Shown one piece after another: positions 17,143 to 25,480 of a DNA stretch of 64,000 bases (positions within the stretch are counted from its first letter, which is position 1; each line of letters begins with the position of its first letter). A program made the position numbers and the translations under genes. This stretch comes from Ferdinandcohnia sp036962705 (GTDB lineage Bacteria > Bacillota > Bacilli > Bacillales > Bacillaceae_L): contig NZ_JBALOQ010000015.1 in NCBI RefSeq assembly GCF_036962705.1, positions 1 through 64,000 of the forward strand, in the 5' to 3' direction. The notes beneath the pieces were generated by a model, which saw only the letters and a list, made by a program, of their open reading frames with translations, searched no databases and was not told where the DNA came from.

Positions 17143-17945
17143 TCATTGAAATCAAGGAGCTGTCCAAGAGAGATGGCTCCCTGATTTTTACTTTTACAGG
17201 GAGGAATTTTCCGATGTCGGTATCCTTAACGTTGATTCCTGTCGCCCTCGCGATGAGGGTAGTGATGGGAAAAGAAGGTTTTAATGATTTTGTAAAATCA
17301 AATGAAATTCTAAAAAAAGCAAATTTTACTAGTGAGCGGGATCTAATTGTGACCGTCAAGAAATGTGGCTACGATGCGGAAAAATGGGGTGGGATGATTA
17401 AAACCCATTTTCGGGGTGAAAAGGAATTTTTCTTCTGGGAGTTCAGAGATGGTGCGTGGTATGCGATTTTTTCTTCTTATGATCCGCCAAGTAGGATTAA
17501 GGAATTTATGAAAAATATTGATGTACGTTCTGGACGTAATATTTTTGGAGGAGAAGTTGAGACTTCCACGATCCAAAAGCCGCTAAATCTAACTTTTCCA
17601 ACCAATTTTCGCGACAAGTCGTTATTAAAACAAGTGCTACTCGATAATGGAATACAGCCGATTGAGTTAGAGAATGGACAAATAAGGTGTGATTTGGCGG
17701 GTGCGAACATGACCTTTAAGCAGGGAAGTCCAGATAGTATGATTGTAGTGGAGCTTTCATCAGAGGTGAACATGCAGACAGTCTTTCGTCATCTTTCAGT
17801 AGTAGATGATGAATATAAAAGGTATATTCAAAATGAGGTTTACCAGCATTTACTGCAGAAGGTGGAAGAGAAAGGATTGAAGATTGAGCAGGAACAGGTG
17901 CTAGAAGACCACTCTATTGTCGTAACGTTAAATATCCAGAGGTGA
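17139..17945 (+). CDS. Protein with carboxy-terminal Ycf35 (DUF1257)-like domain
   Basis: A 268-residue protein. The first ~140 residues are not recognised (FYFTGRN-like start, then KCGYDAEKWGGMIKTHF and EFFFWEFRDGAWYAIF). The last ~110 residues (from about FPTNFRDKSLLKQVLL through NGQIRCDL to KVEEKGLKIEQEQVLEDHSI) follow the order of Ycf35/DUF1257: a paired-strand amino half, a Y-x-Y-like helix before QHLLQKVEEKG, and a final strand. The assignment is by eye. Coupled by a 4-base overlap to DUF2997 and followed 8 bases later by the GYF-HhH gene. Cytosolic; no signal peptide or membrane helix. Confidence 0.65.
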   Translation: MIIEIKELSKRDGSLIFTFTGRNFPMSVSLTLIPVALAMRVVMGKEGFNDFVKSNEILKKANFTSERDLIVTVKKCGYDAEKWGGMIKTHFRGEKEFFFWEFRDGAWYAIFSSYDPPSRIKEFMKNIDVRSGRNIFGGEVETSTIQKPLNLTFPTNFRDKSLLKQVLLDNGIQPIELENGQIRCDLAGANMTFKQGSPDSMIVVELSSEVNMQTVFRHLSVVDDEYKRYIQNEVYQHLLQKVEEKGLKIEQEQVLEDHSIVVTLNIQR

Positions 17946-17952
17946 TCATTGG

Positions 17953-18930
17953 GTGAGCTTAGTTAAGGACTTATTGAGTATTTGTGATGCCTATGTTTCT
18001 AGGGCCTGGTATGTCGGTGAGGCAATTTCACAGAAAAAGTTAAATAGGATGATATCTGAATTTCCAATCCCACCTGAAGATGAAGTGCTTGCGGTTTTGG
18101 ATGGTACCGTCTTTGGCTCTTGTAAGTACGGATTTGCCGTCTGCAAGAATGGACTATATGTGAACCAGGATTGGACAGCAACTGTCAGAAAAGGGTATCT
18201 TTCATGGGATGATTTTGTCAATGCAGAAATTGTTGCACATGGGAAATATGAGGTCGATGTGAGTTCTTCCCTTGTCGTGAATTTTGCTGTAAGTGGTATA
18301 AAACAGGAGGAATTAATTGCCCTGTTGAAACATCTTCAGTCGTATTTTGTTGAACTTTCAAATCAAACAGGAGAAAAGCGCGAGGCGAATCCCCCATCCT
18401 TGCCTGTGGATGAGCCAAATAGTGAAAAATGGATGTTAGCCATTGAAGGAGAGCAATACGGGCCCTATTCCACTGGAATGGTAAAAGAAATGATTAGCAG
18501 TGGTCAGGTGAAAGCTGAGGTTACGTATGGGTGGAAGCAAGGGATGGAACAATGGCGGTTTTTACATAGTTTAAGTGATTTCGGGCAGCAGACGTCTGCG
18601 CCTATGACCCCTCCGCCACTTCCTGGAATGACCACGACCGAAACGACTGAAGTGGAAAATGAAAATGTAGGTTTTGTCCGTCCACAGGAGGGAACGTTGG
18701 ATCTTAACACCGCTACTGTTGAGGATTTATTATCTCTCCCAGGGATTGATTTGAAAGTAGCCGAAAAGTTTATCGAGGAAAGAACCAAGAGAACCGGGTT
18801 TACTCATTTTCATGAAGTAAGAAAAGTCATGAACCTGCAGCCCCACCAATTCGAACAAATTCGTAAATCCACTACTTTACAACCATTGCGTTCAAATGTT
18901 GTGGGGAGGGGACGGGTGATTGATTTTTGA
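17953..18930 (+). CDS. GYF-2 domain and helix-hairpin-helix protein with GRxIDF tail
   Basis: A 325-residue protein in three parts. Residues 1-135 contain DGTVFGSCKYGFAVCKNGLY and a YLSWDDF turn, like small PH-type or DUF domains seen in stress proteins. Residues about 155-210 form a GYF-2 domain (WMLAIEGEQYGPYS and GQVKAEVTYGWKQGMEQW). After a Pro/Thr linker, residues about 250-310 form an HhH domain opening LDLNTATVEDLLSLPGID, paralogous to the HhH of the membrane protein at 14491. The end, GRGRVIDF, repeats the tail of two operon partners. GTG start after gaggtgatc. Last gene of the operon. GYF-2 domains bind peptides, so it could be an adaptor. Confidence 0.75.
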   Translation: MSLVKDLLSICDAYVSRAWYVGEAISQKKLNRMISEFPIPPEDEVLAVLDGTVFGSCKYGFAVCKNGLYVNQDWTATVRKGYLSWDDFVNAEIVAHGKYEVDVSSSLVVNFAVSGIKQEELIALLKHLQSYFVELSNQTGEKREANPPSLPVDEPNSEKWMLAIEGEQYGPYSTGMVKEMISSGQVKAEVTYGWKQGMEQWRFLHSLSDFGQQTSAPMTPPPLPGMTTTETTEVENENVGFVRPQEGTLDLNTATVEDLLSLPGIDLKVAEKFIEERTKRTGFTHFHEVRKVMNLQPHQFEQIRKSTTLQPLRSNVVGRGRVIDF

Positions 18931-19101
18931 TTCCGGGGATAATGGCAATTATACTGACGAGGTTAACCTCCTTCCTACATTAAGATACTCGATTCTATCA
19001 AGCAAAATGACATACGAACGAATATTCAAGTAAACAGTTGTTTAAGAACACTTTAGGAAATGTTACTATTAATAAACTGCTAATGAAAGGATGGTTATGT
19101 A

Positions 19102-19626
19102 ATGCGTTTAAAGGGAAAAAAAATTATCGGTCTTATTCATCACGACTTTGAAGATCTTGAACTATGGTACCCGGTTTTGAGGCTTAGAGAAGAAGGTGCT
19201 ATTGTTGATCTTGTTGGTGAAGAAGCGAAGCAGAAATATATAGGGAAGTACGGTGTCCCTGCCGTTTCCGAATTTGCGTATGGTGATATAAAAGCAGAGG
19301 ATTATGATGCCATTTTAGTACCGGGAGGATGGGCACCAGATAAAATTCGTAGGTTTCCTGAAGTATTATCTATGCTTCAGCAAATGAACGATGCCGAAAA
19401 GCCAATCGGACAGATTTGTCATGCAGGCTGGGTATTGATCTCAGCTAAGATTTTGGAAGGGAAAAAAGTTACGAGTACTCCAGGAATTAAGGATGACATG
19501 GAAAATGCAGGTGCGGTTTGGTATGACGAACCTGTTGTGACCGATGGACATCTTATTTCAAGCCGCCGTCCACCAGACCTACCAGATTACATGAGGGAAT
19601 TTATTAATGTTTTAGCACAAAAATAA
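19102..19626 (+). CDS. DJ-1/PfpI family protein
   Basis: A 174-residue class I glutamine-amidotransferase-like protein. Seen: the catalytic-elbow motif GQICHAGW with the nucleophile cysteine, LVPGGWAPDKIRRF with the oxyanion region, and the terminal HLISSRRPPDLPDYM. Members act as deglycases or stress-linked hydrolases; YfkM of Bacillus is a likely relative. ATG follows aaaggatgg. Alone, with its own terminator. Confidence 0.9.
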   Translation: MRLKGKKIIGLIHHDFEDLELWYPVLRLREEGAIVDLVGEEAKQKYIGKYGVPAVSEFAYGDIKAEDYDAILVPGGWAPDKIRRFPEVLSMLQQMNDAEKPIGQICHAGWVLISAKILEGKKVTSTPGIKDDMENAGAVWYDEPVVTDGHLISSRRPPDLPDYMREFINVLAQK

Positions 19627-19687
19627 TAATGAGTGTACAGATAAAGTTTGTAAGTATTAAAGTAATTAAGGAGATATGTCCTTTTGA

Positions 19688-19719
19688 GGTGCCTGTAATT
19701 TTACTGGCACCATTTTTTT
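19688..19719 (+). terminator. Terminator of the PfpI-like gene
   Basis: ggtgcc (19688-19693) pairs with ggcacc (19706-19711), extended by gtaa/ttac with one mismatch, followed by seven T. Confidence 0.8.
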
Positions 19720-19753
19720 GCTCGGCTCGTTTTACCGAGCCCCTTCGGAATCT

Positions 19754-20701
19754 CTACTGATATCTTGTCACAATGACCCCATCTAGGTTATTCCCAGAAA
19801 TCTCATATTGAGAAAAGATTGGTTCTACGATTTCAAGTGTTTCTGAAACAGGGTGGTAGGAGATGTAGTAGTCTTTTTCGTCAACAGTTGTCATCACGGT
19901 CTTTTCCTTTTTTAGATAATCTATGTATTCCTCCAACACGAAATTCTTTTCCCTCATAAGCACACTATGGGGCAAACCCACATAGCGAAAGTGCCAAGGC
20001 TCATATTCAATTCCGGTAATGTCTGTTTTGTCCTTTGGATACCGTAGAATAAACCCGTATTTCCAAGCGTTTTCTTCCATCCATTTTCCTTCAGGTGCAC
20101 TTTCCATTTTCATCAATATCGAACCAACATCAATTGATAAGCCTAGATTATGTTCACTATACCCCGGTGGCAAAGCGTAACTAGGTCCCATCTCTTTATA
20201 GAGCTTTGCTTGTTGTTCAAAGTCACGAAACCCACTATTCACAGAAAAGTGAACTAACCCATCCTTTTTCGCAGCCTCCATCATCTTTGAGAATTCAAGT
20301 CCAGCTTCCTTTGATAGAGAAATAGAATCAATGCTTGTCCCGAATTGTTTCCCCATTTCCGCTATTGTAGATAATGGTACAATATCTTCTTTTATACTAA
20401 TTTGTTTAATCGGAAAGGTATTGTTGACTAATAGCAAGTCTCCTTGAAAAATCTGCTTCTCGTTAATATCGATAGTTTTGATTTTCTTTACTGGAGGCTC
20501 TCTTTTAATCATATTGGCAACGATTTTTAATTCAGACTGTGTTTCTCCATGTTGCTGAAGGAATGGATTAGAAACCACAAAAACAACAGCAATGAGCGTG
20601 ATCAAGACCGCCAGCAATATCCACTTTTTCATCCGTTGCAATTTTTTCGCCACCTTTACTTGCATCTGAAGCTTCGGTATTTCTTTTCTTACAAAAGACA
20701 T
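19754..20701 (-). CDS. VanY-type D-alanyl-D-alanine carboxypeptidase, membrane-anchored
   Basis: A 315-residue protein with a basic amino terminus, one membrane helix (WILLAVLITLIAVVFVV) and an extracellular peptidase M15B domain. The zinc-site motifs are visible as SEHNLGLSIDVG (His and Asp) and YEPWHFRYVG (His), with SGFRDFEQQAKLYKE before them. Such enzymes trim the terminal D-Ala from peptidoglycan stem peptides. No vancomycin-resistance genes are nearby, so a housekeeping or spore-cortex role is likelier. Start choice is uncertain; ATG codons at 20665 and 20632 are alternatives. Confidence 0.85.
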   Translation of the reverse strand: MSFVRKEIPKLQMQVKVAKKLQRMKKWILLAVLITLIAVVFVVSNPFLQQHGETQSELKIVANMIKREPPVKKIKTIDINEKQIFQGDLLLVNNTFPIKQISIKEDIVPLSTIAEMGKQFGTSIDSISLSKEAGLEFSKMMEAAKKDGLVHFSVNSGFRDFEQQAKLYKEMGPSYALPPGYSEHNLGLSIDVGSILMKMESAPEGKWMEENAWKYGFILRYPKDKTDITGIEYEPWHFRYVGLPHSVLMREKNFVLEEYIDYLKKEKTVMTTVDEKDYYISYHPVSETLEIVEPIFSQYEISGNNLDGVIVTRYQ

Positions 20702-21030
20702 GTGAGCTTTTAGTATCGACTGTATGATTATCTTACATTTTTATTATATTCGTTACTATAGTAGAAACTCAGATTATTTAATCTATATTTTGCGTATTTT
20801 TATCCAATCAGCCTCACGGAGTATCTTGCGCACAAATCTGTTCGAAATCACGCAGAGGTTCCCCAGTAATATCCGTAATCCGTCTCCTTTGGTAAAATAG
20901 GGATACAAAACAATGAAAAACACGGAAATTTGAGCGCTATTTCTAAAATGAGAATGGTGAGGATTGCAAGTAGAGCATCTACTAATTAGTAGTAACGAGA
21001 TATTAGGATTAGAAAGGATGGGATAAAGTG
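20702..21030. other. Divergent intergenic region, 329 bases
   Basis: Lies between the VanY-like gene and the sigma-54 regulator. It should hold both promoters but none stands out; no RNA or repeat was recognised. Confidence 0.4.
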
Positions 21031-22455
21031 ATGTTAGAATTTTCAAACCTTGGGGCAACGAATCTTACCCTCGAGGAGCAGATCAAAAGGTGGAAGGCAA
21101 TTGTTCACTCTATAAATGATGGTGTCCTTGTCATTGATCATGAGGGAATTGTTCGACTGGTTAACCCAGAGTATTTAAAAATTACAGGGACCACTCCTGA
21201 TATGATCGGAAAGCCGTTAAGAGAATCTCGTCCTGGTGCCCAATTACCTGAAACAATAGTCGAACGAAAAGGTAGGGTAGGAGTTTATCGGAAAACAGGG
21301 AATCGAGAATATATTGTAGATATGGCACCGATTATTGTAAATGATCAAGTCATCGGTGCGGTATCTGTTTGTAAGAGCCTGACCGAAGTACATAAGCTAA
21401 CCCAAGAATTAAAACAAAAAGGGGAGAAATTAAATCAGCTTCAAGAGAAGATGAATTCTCTTCATAAAGCAAACTATACGTTTAAGCAAATCATCGGCAA
21501 AAATAGGGGCCTTAAGGATGTAGTGTATGTGGCTGAAAGAGTTGCCGAATCAGATTTAGCGATTCTAATTACAGGTGAAAGTGGGACGGGAAAAGAGCTG
21601 TTTGCTCAAGCAATACATAATGAAAGCCGACGAAAAAATCGACCGTTTGTCCCTGTCAATTGTGCTGCGATTCCATCTTCCCTATTGGAAAGCGAATTAT
21701 TTGGTTATGGGGAAGGTGCTTTTACAAATGCAAGAAAGGGAGGAAAAATCGGCCTATTTGAAATGGCGAACAAGGGAACGATATTCCTGGATGAAATCGG
21801 GGATATGTCATATGATCTTCAGGCTAAGTTGTTAAGGGTTTTACAAGAAAGAAAGATTCGCAGAGTCGGAGAAACAAATGAACGGAGTATAGATGTAAGA
21901 ATTATCGCTGCAACCCACCGTGATTTGCAGCAACTTGTTAAAAAGAACCGCTTTCGTGAGGATTTATTTTATCGGCTGAATGTCATCAGACTACAAATTC
22001 CCCCACTACGTGAAAGAAAGGAAGATATACCTGAATTGGTGGATTCATTCCTACATTCATCGATCATGAATTTGTCGTTAGATCATTTGCCTTCTGACTA
22101 TACAATCGACAGGAATACCTTAAGGTTTATACAAACCTATGAATGGCCAGGCAATGTCCGCGAATTAAAAAATATGATTGATTATGCCTCTTGTATGGTC
22201 GAGGGAACAGAAATCAAAATGGAGCATCTGCCTAATATCATTACAAAAAACCGTATCGACCTTAAGGATTCGAATGAAAATGGCGCAAATAAAACTTTAC
22301 GAGAAGCCATGGAAGAAGCCGAAATGAGATTCATTCAAGAAACTATAAAAAGATTTGGGGCTGGCGTAGAAGAAAAGAAAAAGGCAGCTAATGCATTAGG
22401 GGTTTCATTGGCTACCTTATATAACAAGATGAAGCGTTATAATATAGATTTCTAA
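21031..22455 (+). CDS. PAS domain sigma-54-dependent transcriptional activator
   Basis: A 474-residue enhancer-binding protein. Residues about 15-125 are a PAS sensor (IHDGVLVIDHEG region), followed by a short coiled coil, the AAA+ sigma-54 interaction domain (Walker A GESGTGKELFAQA, Walker B GTIFLDEIGDM) and a Fis-type HTH ending KKKAANALGVSLATLYNKMKR. The sigma-54 contact loop reads GAFTNA where GAFTGA is usual. ATG 21031 is preferred over the adjacent GTG for spacing to ggatgg. Three operators and a sigma-54 promoter lie downstream, so it should activate the transporter/AtuA operon in response to a small ligand. Confidence 0.92.
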   Translation: MLEFSNLGATNLTLEEQIKRWKAIVHSINDGVLVIDHEGIVRLVNPEYLKITGTTPDMIGKPLRESRPGAQLPETIVERKGRVGVYRKTGNREYIVDMAPIIVNDQVIGAVSVCKSLTEVHKLTQELKQKGEKLNQLQEKMNSLHKANYTFKQIIGKNRGLKDVVYVAERVAESDLAILITGESGTGKELFAQAIHNESRRKNRPFVPVNCAAIPSSLLESELFGYGEGAFTNARKGGKIGLFEMANKGTIFLDEIGDMSYDLQAKLLRVLQERKIRRVGETNERSIDVRIIAATHRDLQQLVKKNRFREDLFYRLNVIRLQIPPLRERKEDIPELVDSFLHSSIMNLSLDHLPSDYTIDRNTLRFIQTYEWPGNVRELKNMIDYASCMVEGTEIKMEHLPNIITKNRIDLKDSNENGANKTLREAMEEAEMRFIQETIKRFGAGVEEKKKAANALGVSLATLYNKMKRYNIDF

Positions 22456-22566
22456 ATATTTAGAATAGGAACTTGATATTTCTAAAATGTTAGAAATGTA
22501 GAGAACTCATTGTAGTAGCAGTATTTTTATGAGTGAACTCCCTTTTTTTGTTCTAAATAATTAGAA
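22450..22566 (+). promoter_or_regulatory. Three upstream activator sites TTCTAA-N4-TTAGAA
   Basis: Exact copies of ttctaa-N4-ttagaa lie at 22450-22465 (overlapping the regulator stop codon), 22480-22495 and 22551-22566. The first two are exactly 30 bases apart and the third 71 further, all upstream of the -24/-12 promoter, the expected arrangement for an enhancer-binding protein such as the adjacent one. Confidence 0.8.
22501..22548 (+). terminator. Possible terminator of the regulator gene
   Basis: actcat (22505-22510) pairs with atgagt (22529-22534), with weaker gag/ctc pairing outside, followed by ccctttttttg. Lies between activator sites 2 and 3. Confidence 0.4.
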
Positions 22567-22698
22567 AATTGTGTAATTAATTTGACGATAGATTATCGAA
22601 AAGGAATAACACTTTCTTTTTTAAATTCTGCCAGAAAGGCTTGAATCATCAGGTTTTTTGCAGAATGGATCAACCTTTACCCTTTCAAAAGATGCTTT

Positions 22699-22714
22699 TG
22701 GCACGCGTCTTGCA
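22699..22714 (+). promoter_or_regulatory. Sigma-54 (-24/-12) promoter
   Basis: TGGCAC, 5 bases, TTGCA: an exact match to the sigma-54 consensus, 120 bases before the transporter start and downstream of three activator sites. Confidence 0.9.
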
Positions 22715-22833
22715 TCGTTAAGGTTGTAAGACTAAAAGTTTAAAAGAAAAAGGAGGGGAAAAAAAGCAAGAAGATTTTTTGATTGATAAAGGTAACAAAG
22801 GGGAAGTGAACAAAAGGAATCTGGGGGGATTAA

Positions 22834-24132
22834 ATGTTAACATTATTAGGATATTTAACGATTGGGACTTTTCTATTTTTAATTATGACAAAGAGGCTTT
22901 CAGTGATTGTTTCCCTTGTTCTTGTACCAGTTGTTTTTGGGCTTATCGGTGGATTTGGCACAGAACTAGGACCGATGATGCTTGAAGGTGTTCAAAAGGT
23001 TGCACCAACAGGGATCATGGTCGCTTTTGCGGTATTATACTTTGGATTAATGATGGACGCGGGGTTATTTAATCCGATGATTTCAGGAATGATTAAAATC
23101 GTGAAAGGAGATCCGCTGAAGATTGTAGTCGGAACAGCCATTGTTACGATGCTAGTTGCATTGGATGGAGATGGTGCATCAACATTTATGATAACGATTT
23201 CAGCGTTCCTACCAATTTATAAGAAACTCAGAATGAACCCTCTTGTTTTATCAGGTGTAGTTGCATTAGGTGCAGGTGTCATGAATATTGCACCGTGGGG
23301 AGGCCCAACAGCGAGAGCGATGAGCGTACTAGAAGCAGATTCAACTCAATTATTTAATCCCGTCCTGCCCGCCATGTTTGCAGGGATCATCTGGGTATTG
23401 TTTTCAGCATTTTGGCTTGGGAAAAAAGAGCGTGAAAGACTGGGGATTATCGATTTAAAAGGGGAGCATAAAGAATTCTTGAACGAACATGCGGTTGCCC
23501 TTGAAGGAAGAAGAAATTATCTTTTTTGGTTTAATTTGTTGCTAACCATTTTGCTTCTCGTTGGACTAGTCATGTCATGGTTGCCGATGCCAGTTTTATT
23601 TATCGTAGCATTTGTGATTGCATTGCTTGTTAACTATCCAAATGTAGAAGAGCAACAAGAAAGACTATCCAGTCATGCAGGCAATGTTGTATTGGTGTCT
23701 TCGATGATCTTTGCCGCAGGTATTTTTACAGGGATTTTAACTGGGACAAAGATGGTCGACGCTATGGCAACTTCTTTAGTTTCAGTTATTCCTGATCATA
23801 CCGCTGGCTTTTTACCTTTATTGGTAGCGCTCACAAGTATGCCGCTTAGCTTTGTGTTTACTCCAGATTCATATTACTTTGGCGTACTGCCAATCATCTC
23901 TGAAACAGCTGTGAATTTTGGAATTGACCCAATTGAAATTGGGCGTGCAGCAATCCTTGGCCAAATGACGACAGGATTTCCATTAAGTCCTCTAACAGCA
24001 TCTACCTTTATTCTTGTAGGAATGACTGGGGTCAATTTAGGTGATCATCAAAAGTTTATTTTTAAATGGGCATTTGGAACAACAATTGTGATGACCATTA
24101 TTGCATTAATTACAGGAGCTATATCAATTTGA
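22834..24132 (+). CDS. CitMHS family carboxylate:cation symporter
   Basis: A 432-residue protein with about 12 hydrophobic helices. LGYLTIGTFLFLIMTKRLS at the start and DGDGASTFMITISAFLPIY and GLMNIAPWGGP-like (GVMNIAPWGGPTARA) motifs are those of CitMHS citrate/metal-citrate transporters. FTPDSYYFGVLPI in the second half also fits. ATG with gggggg upstream. First gene of the sigma-54 operon; its stop overlaps the ribosome-binding site of the AtuA-family gene. The substrate is probably a carboxylate degraded by the two following genes, not necessarily citrate. Confidence 0.9.
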   Translation: MLTLLGYLTIGTFLFLIMTKRLSVIVSLVLVPVVFGLIGGFGTELGPMMLEGVQKVAPTGIMVAFAVLYFGLMMDAGLFNPMISGMIKIVKGDPLKIVVGTAIVTMLVALDGDGASTFMITISAFLPIYKKLRMNPLVLSGVVALGAGVMNIAPWGGPTARAMSVLEADSTQLFNPVLPAMFAGIIWVLFSAFWLGKKERERLGIIDLKGEHKEFLNEHAVALEGRRNYLFWFNLLLTILLLVGLVMSWLPMPVLFIVAFVIALLVNYPNVEEQQERLSSHAGNVVLVSSMIFAAGIFTGILTGTKMVDAMATSLVSVIPDHTAGFLPLLVALTSMPLSFVFTPDSYYFGVLPIISETAVNFGIDPIEIGRAAILGQMTTGFPLSPLTASTFILVGMTGVNLGDHQKFIFKWAFGTTIVMTIIALITGAISI

Positions 24133-24142
24133 GGTGACAGAA

Positions 24143-25480
24143 ATGATTAGAATTGGGTCAGGAGCAGGATTTTCAGGAGACCGATTAGAACCAGCTGTAC
24201 TCTTAGCCGAAAAAGGAAATCTAGATTATTTAGTATTGGAATGTCTTGCAGAACGCACGATTGCATTGGCGCAAAAGCGAAAGCTAAATAATCCATTAGT
24301 GGGCTACGACCCGTTATTAGAAAAGAGATTGGAATTACTTTTACCTGTCATTAGTAAAAACAAGGTAAGATTAATTACCAATATGGGGGCAGCTAATCCA
24401 GTAGGAGCTGCTGAAAAAGTGGTAGAAATGGCTAAAAATCTAGGTATTCACGTAAAAGTGGCGGCTGTAACTGGAGATGATGTCCTTTCACAGATTCAAT
24501 TGCATGAAAAGACTTTAGAGGCTCATACCCCATTGTCTTCTTATGGGACATTAATTTCAGCCAATGCCTACCTTGGAGTAGAAGCCATTTTACCAGCATT
24601 AGAGACAGGTGCGGATATCATTATTACTGGTCGTGTTGCGGATCCGTCGTTATTCGTTGCGCCAATGGTCCATCATTTTGGATGGTCATTAGATGATGTG
24701 AATCGAATCTCACAAGGGACAGTAGTGGGACATTTGTTGGAATGTGGAGGGCAAATTTGTGGGGGCTATTTTGCCGACCCAGGGAAAAAGGATGTACCGG
24801 ACTTTGCTCATTTAGGTTTTCCATTTGCAGATGTGGCATCAGATGGTACTGCCGTCATCAGTAAGATTGAAGCGACTGGAGGAAGGATCTCATTGGCGAC
24901 CGCCAAAGAGCAGCTTTTGTATGAAGTAACCAATCCGAATGAATACATCACTCCCGATGTCATTGCCGATTTTACAACGGTTCGGCTTGAGGAGATTGCA
25001 ACAAACAGTATTAAAGTTTCTGGCTGTAAGGGGAAGGCCAAACCAAGTTCATTGAAAGTAAGTGTAGGTTACCATGCTGGTTTCCTTGGTGAAGGAGAGA
25101 TTTCCTATGCGGGAGCCAATGCCATAAAGAGGGCAGAACTCGCAGGAGAAGTTCTACATGAACGGTTAAAGGAAGAATTCTCACAGCTTCGAATGGATTA
25201 TATTGGTTGTTCATCTGTTCATCGAACAACCTTCGGATCGTTTGAAGAACCGTATGAGGTTCGGCTTCGTATAGCAGGTAAAGCAGAAACGATGGAAAAG
25301 GCGGAAAGGATTGGAGAAGAGGTAGAAGCATTGTACACGAATGGTCCCGCAGGTGGGGGAGGAGCACGTAAATACACGAATGAGGTGGTTGGGATTGTCT
25401 CTATTTTAATGCCACGAAAAAATATAAAAGCGTCTGTCACCATAAGGGAGAGTTTGAAAAATGAAGAAAAAATTATATGA
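24143..25480 (+). CDS. AtuA family (DUF1446) acyclic terpene utilisation-like protein
   Basis: A 445-residue cytosolic protein. RIGSGAGFSGDRLEPAVLL, LITNMGAANPVGAA and ITGRVADPSLF are hallmark stretches of DUF1446/AtuA. AtuA is encoded in the citronellol/geraniol pathway of pseudomonads but its reaction is not settled, and most Bacillus copies are in other pathways. ATG 24143 has gaggtg 6 bases upstream and is preferred over the GTG 3 codons earlier. The last 20 bases overlap the next gene, which encodes the AtuA carboxy-terminal domain as a separate polypeptide. Confidence 0.88.
   Translation: MIRIGSGAGFSGDRLEPAVLLAEKGNLDYLVLECLAERTIALAQKRKLNNPLVGYDPLLEKRLELLLPVISKNKVRLITNMGAANPVGAAEKVVEMAKNLGIHVKVAAVTGDDVLSQIQLHEKTLEAHTPLSSYGTLISANAYLGVEAILPALETGADIIITGRVADPSLFVAPMVHHFGWSLDDVNRISQGTVVGHLLECGGQICGGYFADPGKKDVPDFAHLGFPFADVASDGTAVISKIEATGGRISLATAKEQLLYEVTNPNEYITPDVIADFTTVRLEEIATNSIKVSGCKGKAKPSSLKVSVGYHAGFLGEGEISYAGANAIKRAELAGEVLHERLKEEFSQLRMDYIGCSSVHRTTFGSFEEPYEVRLRIAGKAETMEKAERIGEEVEALYTNGPAGGGGARKYTNEVVGIVSILMPRKNIKASVTIRESLKNEEKII

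Noticed and set aside
13804..18930. Known anti-phage defence island
   Set aside because: No nuclease, toxin, STAND or reverse-transcriptase partner is present, and neighbouring genes are metabolic; the operon does not match a defence type I know.
19754..20701. Vancomycin-resistance locus
   Set aside because: Only a VanY-type peptidase is present, without VanRS, VanH, VanA/B or VanX.
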